This document shows positions 54,912 through 56,946 of a stretch of 56,946 nucleotides of DNA, piece after piece. Location: positions 1-56,946 of the forward strand of contig NZ_BLZO01000055.1 in assembly GCF_014132355.1 (NCBI RefSeq), read 5' to 3'. The notes beneath the pieces were generated by a model. The model saw nothing but the letters and a program-made list of their open reading frames with translations. It was not told the DNA's origin and searched no databases. The translations under genes were made by a program, and so were the position numbers. The DNA is from Okeania sp. KiyG1 (GTDB lineage Bacteria; Cyanobacteriota; Cyanobacteriia; Cyanobacteriales; Microcoleaceae). The stretch's first letter is position 1, and each line of letters starts with the position of its first letter.

Positions 54912-56946
54912 TTACGCACTAAAATATCTAGCGACAGGATGATAGGTGACAAAAGCAGTAGTCGTTTGCTCTGGATAAAGCTGTTCGCTCTCATCAATCG
55001 ATATCCCAATGCGATCGCATCCCAATAATTGCAACTGTGGCACTTGATCCATCACCGTCGGACAAGCTGGATAGCCAAAACTATACCGAGAACCCTGATA
55101 CCTTTGGGCTAATACATCGCGAATGTTATCAGGTTCTAAATCCCCATAACCTAATTCCCGCCGAATTCTGGCATGACTCCATTCTGCCAAAGCTTCCGCC
55201 ATCTGCACCGCCATCCCGTGGAAGTACAGATAATCGGTGTACTTGTTGTCTTTATAGAGTTCCTGTGCTTTCTCGGTGGCAATTTCTCCCATAGTGACTG
55301 CCTGCATAGGCAAGACATCAAATTGATTCTGTTCGACTGGGCGGATGAAATCAGCAATGCACAGCCGACGCCCGGATTTCTGACGAGGGAATGTCCAAGT
55401 GACGAAAGGGGTTGCTGTTTTCGGTGTTAACCCTTGCTCAATGACACTAGGATCATAAACATGAACAGAATTGCCGATCGCTGCACAGGGGAAATAACCA
55501 TAAACTAGAGTTGGCTCCAACCATTTTTCTGTGCGAATTTTTTGCTTCCATTCTTCCAAGATCGGATGAACCTTTGATGCCAGGAACCAATCATATTCCT
55601 CACGAGATTGACCTTTTGGTTTACGGAATTGCCATTGCCCAGCAAACAGTGCTTGCAAATCCATGTACCAGAACAGTTCTTCTAAATCTAGATCGCCACT
55701 CTGAATAATTTTCGTACCCCAGAAAGGCGGCGTAGGACGTTCGATATCAATCGCCACATCTTCCGAGCGTTTGGTGTCAATGACAGTGGGTTCATCGGAT
55801 TTCTTCCCATCACCATTGACTTCTCGATCTGAATCTTCAATCGCCTTGCGTCCCTTTTGGTTAAACTGAGCAAATTCCCCTGTAAAGCCTTCGGTATCCA
55901 CCCAACATTCCTGTTCTTTGGCAGGCATCAGCCGATCCATAAAGGTCAAATCAGCAAAAGCATCTTTCCCGTAAATCACCTGCCCGTTGTAAGTATCTTG
56001 ACAATCTCCATACACAAATTTTGGAGTTAGTGCTGCACCGCCCAAAATCACTGGAACTGTAATCCCTTTAGCATTAAATGCTGCCAAATTTTCTTTCATA
56101 AATGCTGTAGACTTCACCAGCAAGCCACTCATAGCAATACAATCAGGGTGATGCTGCTCATAGGCTTCGACGATTGCCTCAATGGCTTGTTTAATGCCCA
56201 GATTGACTACCTTGTAGCCATTATTAGTCAAGATGATATCCACCAGATTCTTCCCGATATCATGGACATCGCCTTTAACCGTAGCAATCAAGAATTTACC
56301 TTTACCGCGATCTTCATCCTCGCCTTCGATTTTTTCCATGTAGGGTTCGAGGAAAGCAACGGCAGATTTCATGGTTTCGGCTGACTGCAACACGAAAGGC
56401 AATTGCATTTGACCAGAGCCAAACAGTTCGCCTACAACCTTCATCCCATCCAACAAGAAAGTATTGATAATCTCCAGTGCTTTATGACCTGCATCTAAAC
56501 CTGCCTTTAACGCATCATCTAATCCAATCCGCTCGCCATCAATAATATGTTGCTTCAAGCGTTCATCGATGGGCAAATCTGCTAAGGAAGCACTCGATCT
56601 AGCATCCTTTGCACTCACCCCCGCAAAAATTTCCGTCAGCTTCGTCAATGGATCGTAGGTGCAAATATCTCCTTCAAATTTGCGCTTGTCATAAATCAAA
56701 TCGCGACATATCTGTTGATGTTCTTCGTCAATCTTCGATAAGGGTAAAATCTTGGCAGCAGAGACAATCGAACCATCCATCCCAGCTTTCATTGCTTCAT
56801 TCAGGAAGACCGAATTTAAGGTGATGCGAGTGGCTGGACTCAAGCCAAAAGAAATGTTAGAGACCCCCAGCATAAAGTGAACACCAGGCAGATTTTCCCG
56901 AATCAGTCGAATTGATTCGATCGTTGCTTTAGCATTTTCCCTATCC
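54912..56946 (-). CDS. metH: Cobalamin-dependent methionine synthase MetH, 3' part (5' end beyond the window)
   Basis: The frame is open to the right edge, and the last ~678 residues are visible; a full MetH is about 1,180-1,230. It contains the end of the methyltetrahydrofolate-binding barrel ([20 protein letters not shown] and [15 protein letters not shown]), the cap helices, and the B12-binding domain with the cobalt-ligating His in DVHDIGKN and [10 protein letters not shown]. The C-terminal reactivation domain has [30 protein letters not shown] for S-adenosylmethionine, and ends [20 protein letters not shown]. It transfers a methyl group from methyl-tetrahydrofolate to homocysteine. A region around residues 330-400 ([13 protein letters not shown]) is a polar insert between B12 and activation domains. 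A fragment of this gene is duplicated at 51216-51432. Confidence 0.96.
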   Translation of the reverse strand, partial: DRENAKATIESIRLIRENLPGVHFMLGVSNISFGLSPATRITLNSVFLNEAMKAGMDGSIVSAAKILPLSKIDEEHQQICRDLIYDKRKFEGDICTYDPLTKLTEIFAGVSAKDARSSASLADLPIDERLKQHIIDGERIGLDDALKAGLDAGHKALEIINTFLLDGMKVVGELFGSGQMQLPFVLQSAETMKSAVAFLEPYMEKIEGEDEDRGKGKFLIATVKGDVHDIGKNLVDIILTNNGYKVVNLGIKQAIEAIVEAYEQHHPDCIAMSGLLVKSTAFMKENLAAFNAKGITVPVILGGAALTPKFVYGDCQDTYNGQVIYGKDAFADLTFMDRLMPAKEQECWVDTEGFTGEFAQFNQKGRKAIEDSDREVNGDGKKSDEPTVIDTKRSEDVAIDIERPTPPFWGTKIIQSGDLDLEELFWYMDLQALFAGQWQFRKPKGQSREEYDWFLASKVHPILEEWKQKIRTEKWLEPTLVYGYFPCAAIGNSVHVYDPSVIEQGLTPKTATPFVTWTFPRQKSGRRLCIADFIRPVEQNQFDVLPMQAVTMGEIATEKAQELYKDNKYTDYLYFHGMAVQMAEALAEWSHARIRRELGYGDLEPDNIRDVLAQRYQGSRYSFGYPACPTVMDQVPQLQLLGCDRIGISIDESEQLYPEQTTTAFVTYHPVARYFSA

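Overview
The window looks like the chromosome of a large-genome, AT-rich filamentous cyanobacterium, probably of the Trichodesmium/Okeania/Hydrocoleum kind (inference). The evidence is many HIP1 octamers (GCGATCGC), a Psb34 photosystem II assembly protein, cyanobacterial-type thiG, hemG, DUF2811 and rnpB genes, long non-coding spacers, and dozens of heptanucleotide tandem arrays of the STRR type (units such as GGAGTAG, GGAATAG, GAAGTCA, GTTCCCT). Coding density is low, and many spacers are built from interspersed repeats, MITE-like elements and gene relics.

Layout. 1-4 kb: a decayed xdhC/mocA-like molybdoenzyme-accessory pair, a SufU-type Fe-S scaffold, and a trypsin-co-occurring-domain protein followed by a protease relic. 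4-13 kb: SulP anion transporter, Gfo/Idh/MocA oxidoreductase, large sensor histidine kinase, Fe-S photolyase. 13-18 kb: a phased cluster of DnaA-box-like nonamers (candidate oriC), DUF2811, IS605/TnpB relic, protoporphyrinogen oxidase, OmpR-type regulator. 18-26.5 kb: TPR protein, psb34, thiG, a 4 x ~223-bp tandem array, PhyH-family dioxygenase, a MITE with a 9-bp target duplication, rnpB. 26.5-36 kb: an array made of copies of the 3' tail of corA, corA itself, an LpxB-related protein, a twice-duplicated segment carrying paralogous unknown proteins, and an exported LRR protein. 36-43.5 kb: mscS relic, two small proteins, VanX-type dipeptidase, four-EF-hand protein, a fatty acyl-AMP ligase with one in-frame stop, and an FMN-dependent alpha-hydroxy-acid dehydrogenase. 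44-51 kb: an open reading frame carrying two fused sigma factors, an unrecognised 198-residue helical protein of higher GC, and a reverse-transcriptase gene disrupted by an antisense group II intron that encodes its own RT-maturase-HNH protein. 51-57 kb: metH fragment, flavin amine oxidase, IS982-like relic, a small unknown protein, and the 3' two-thirds of metH, which runs off the right edge.

Few genes form obvious operons; most are solitary and flanked by repeats. Two themes recur. First, repeats form or touch the 3' ends of genes and can supply the stop codon or last residues (mocA-like, SulP, photolyase, hemG, LpxB-like, acyl-AMP ligase, histidine kinase), and in one case lie in frame inside a gene. 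Second, several otherwise readable genes carry a single in-frame TAA (xdhC, mocA-like, mscS, acyl-AMP ligase), which points to ongoing gene decay. All function calls come from reading the translated sequence; no database search was run.
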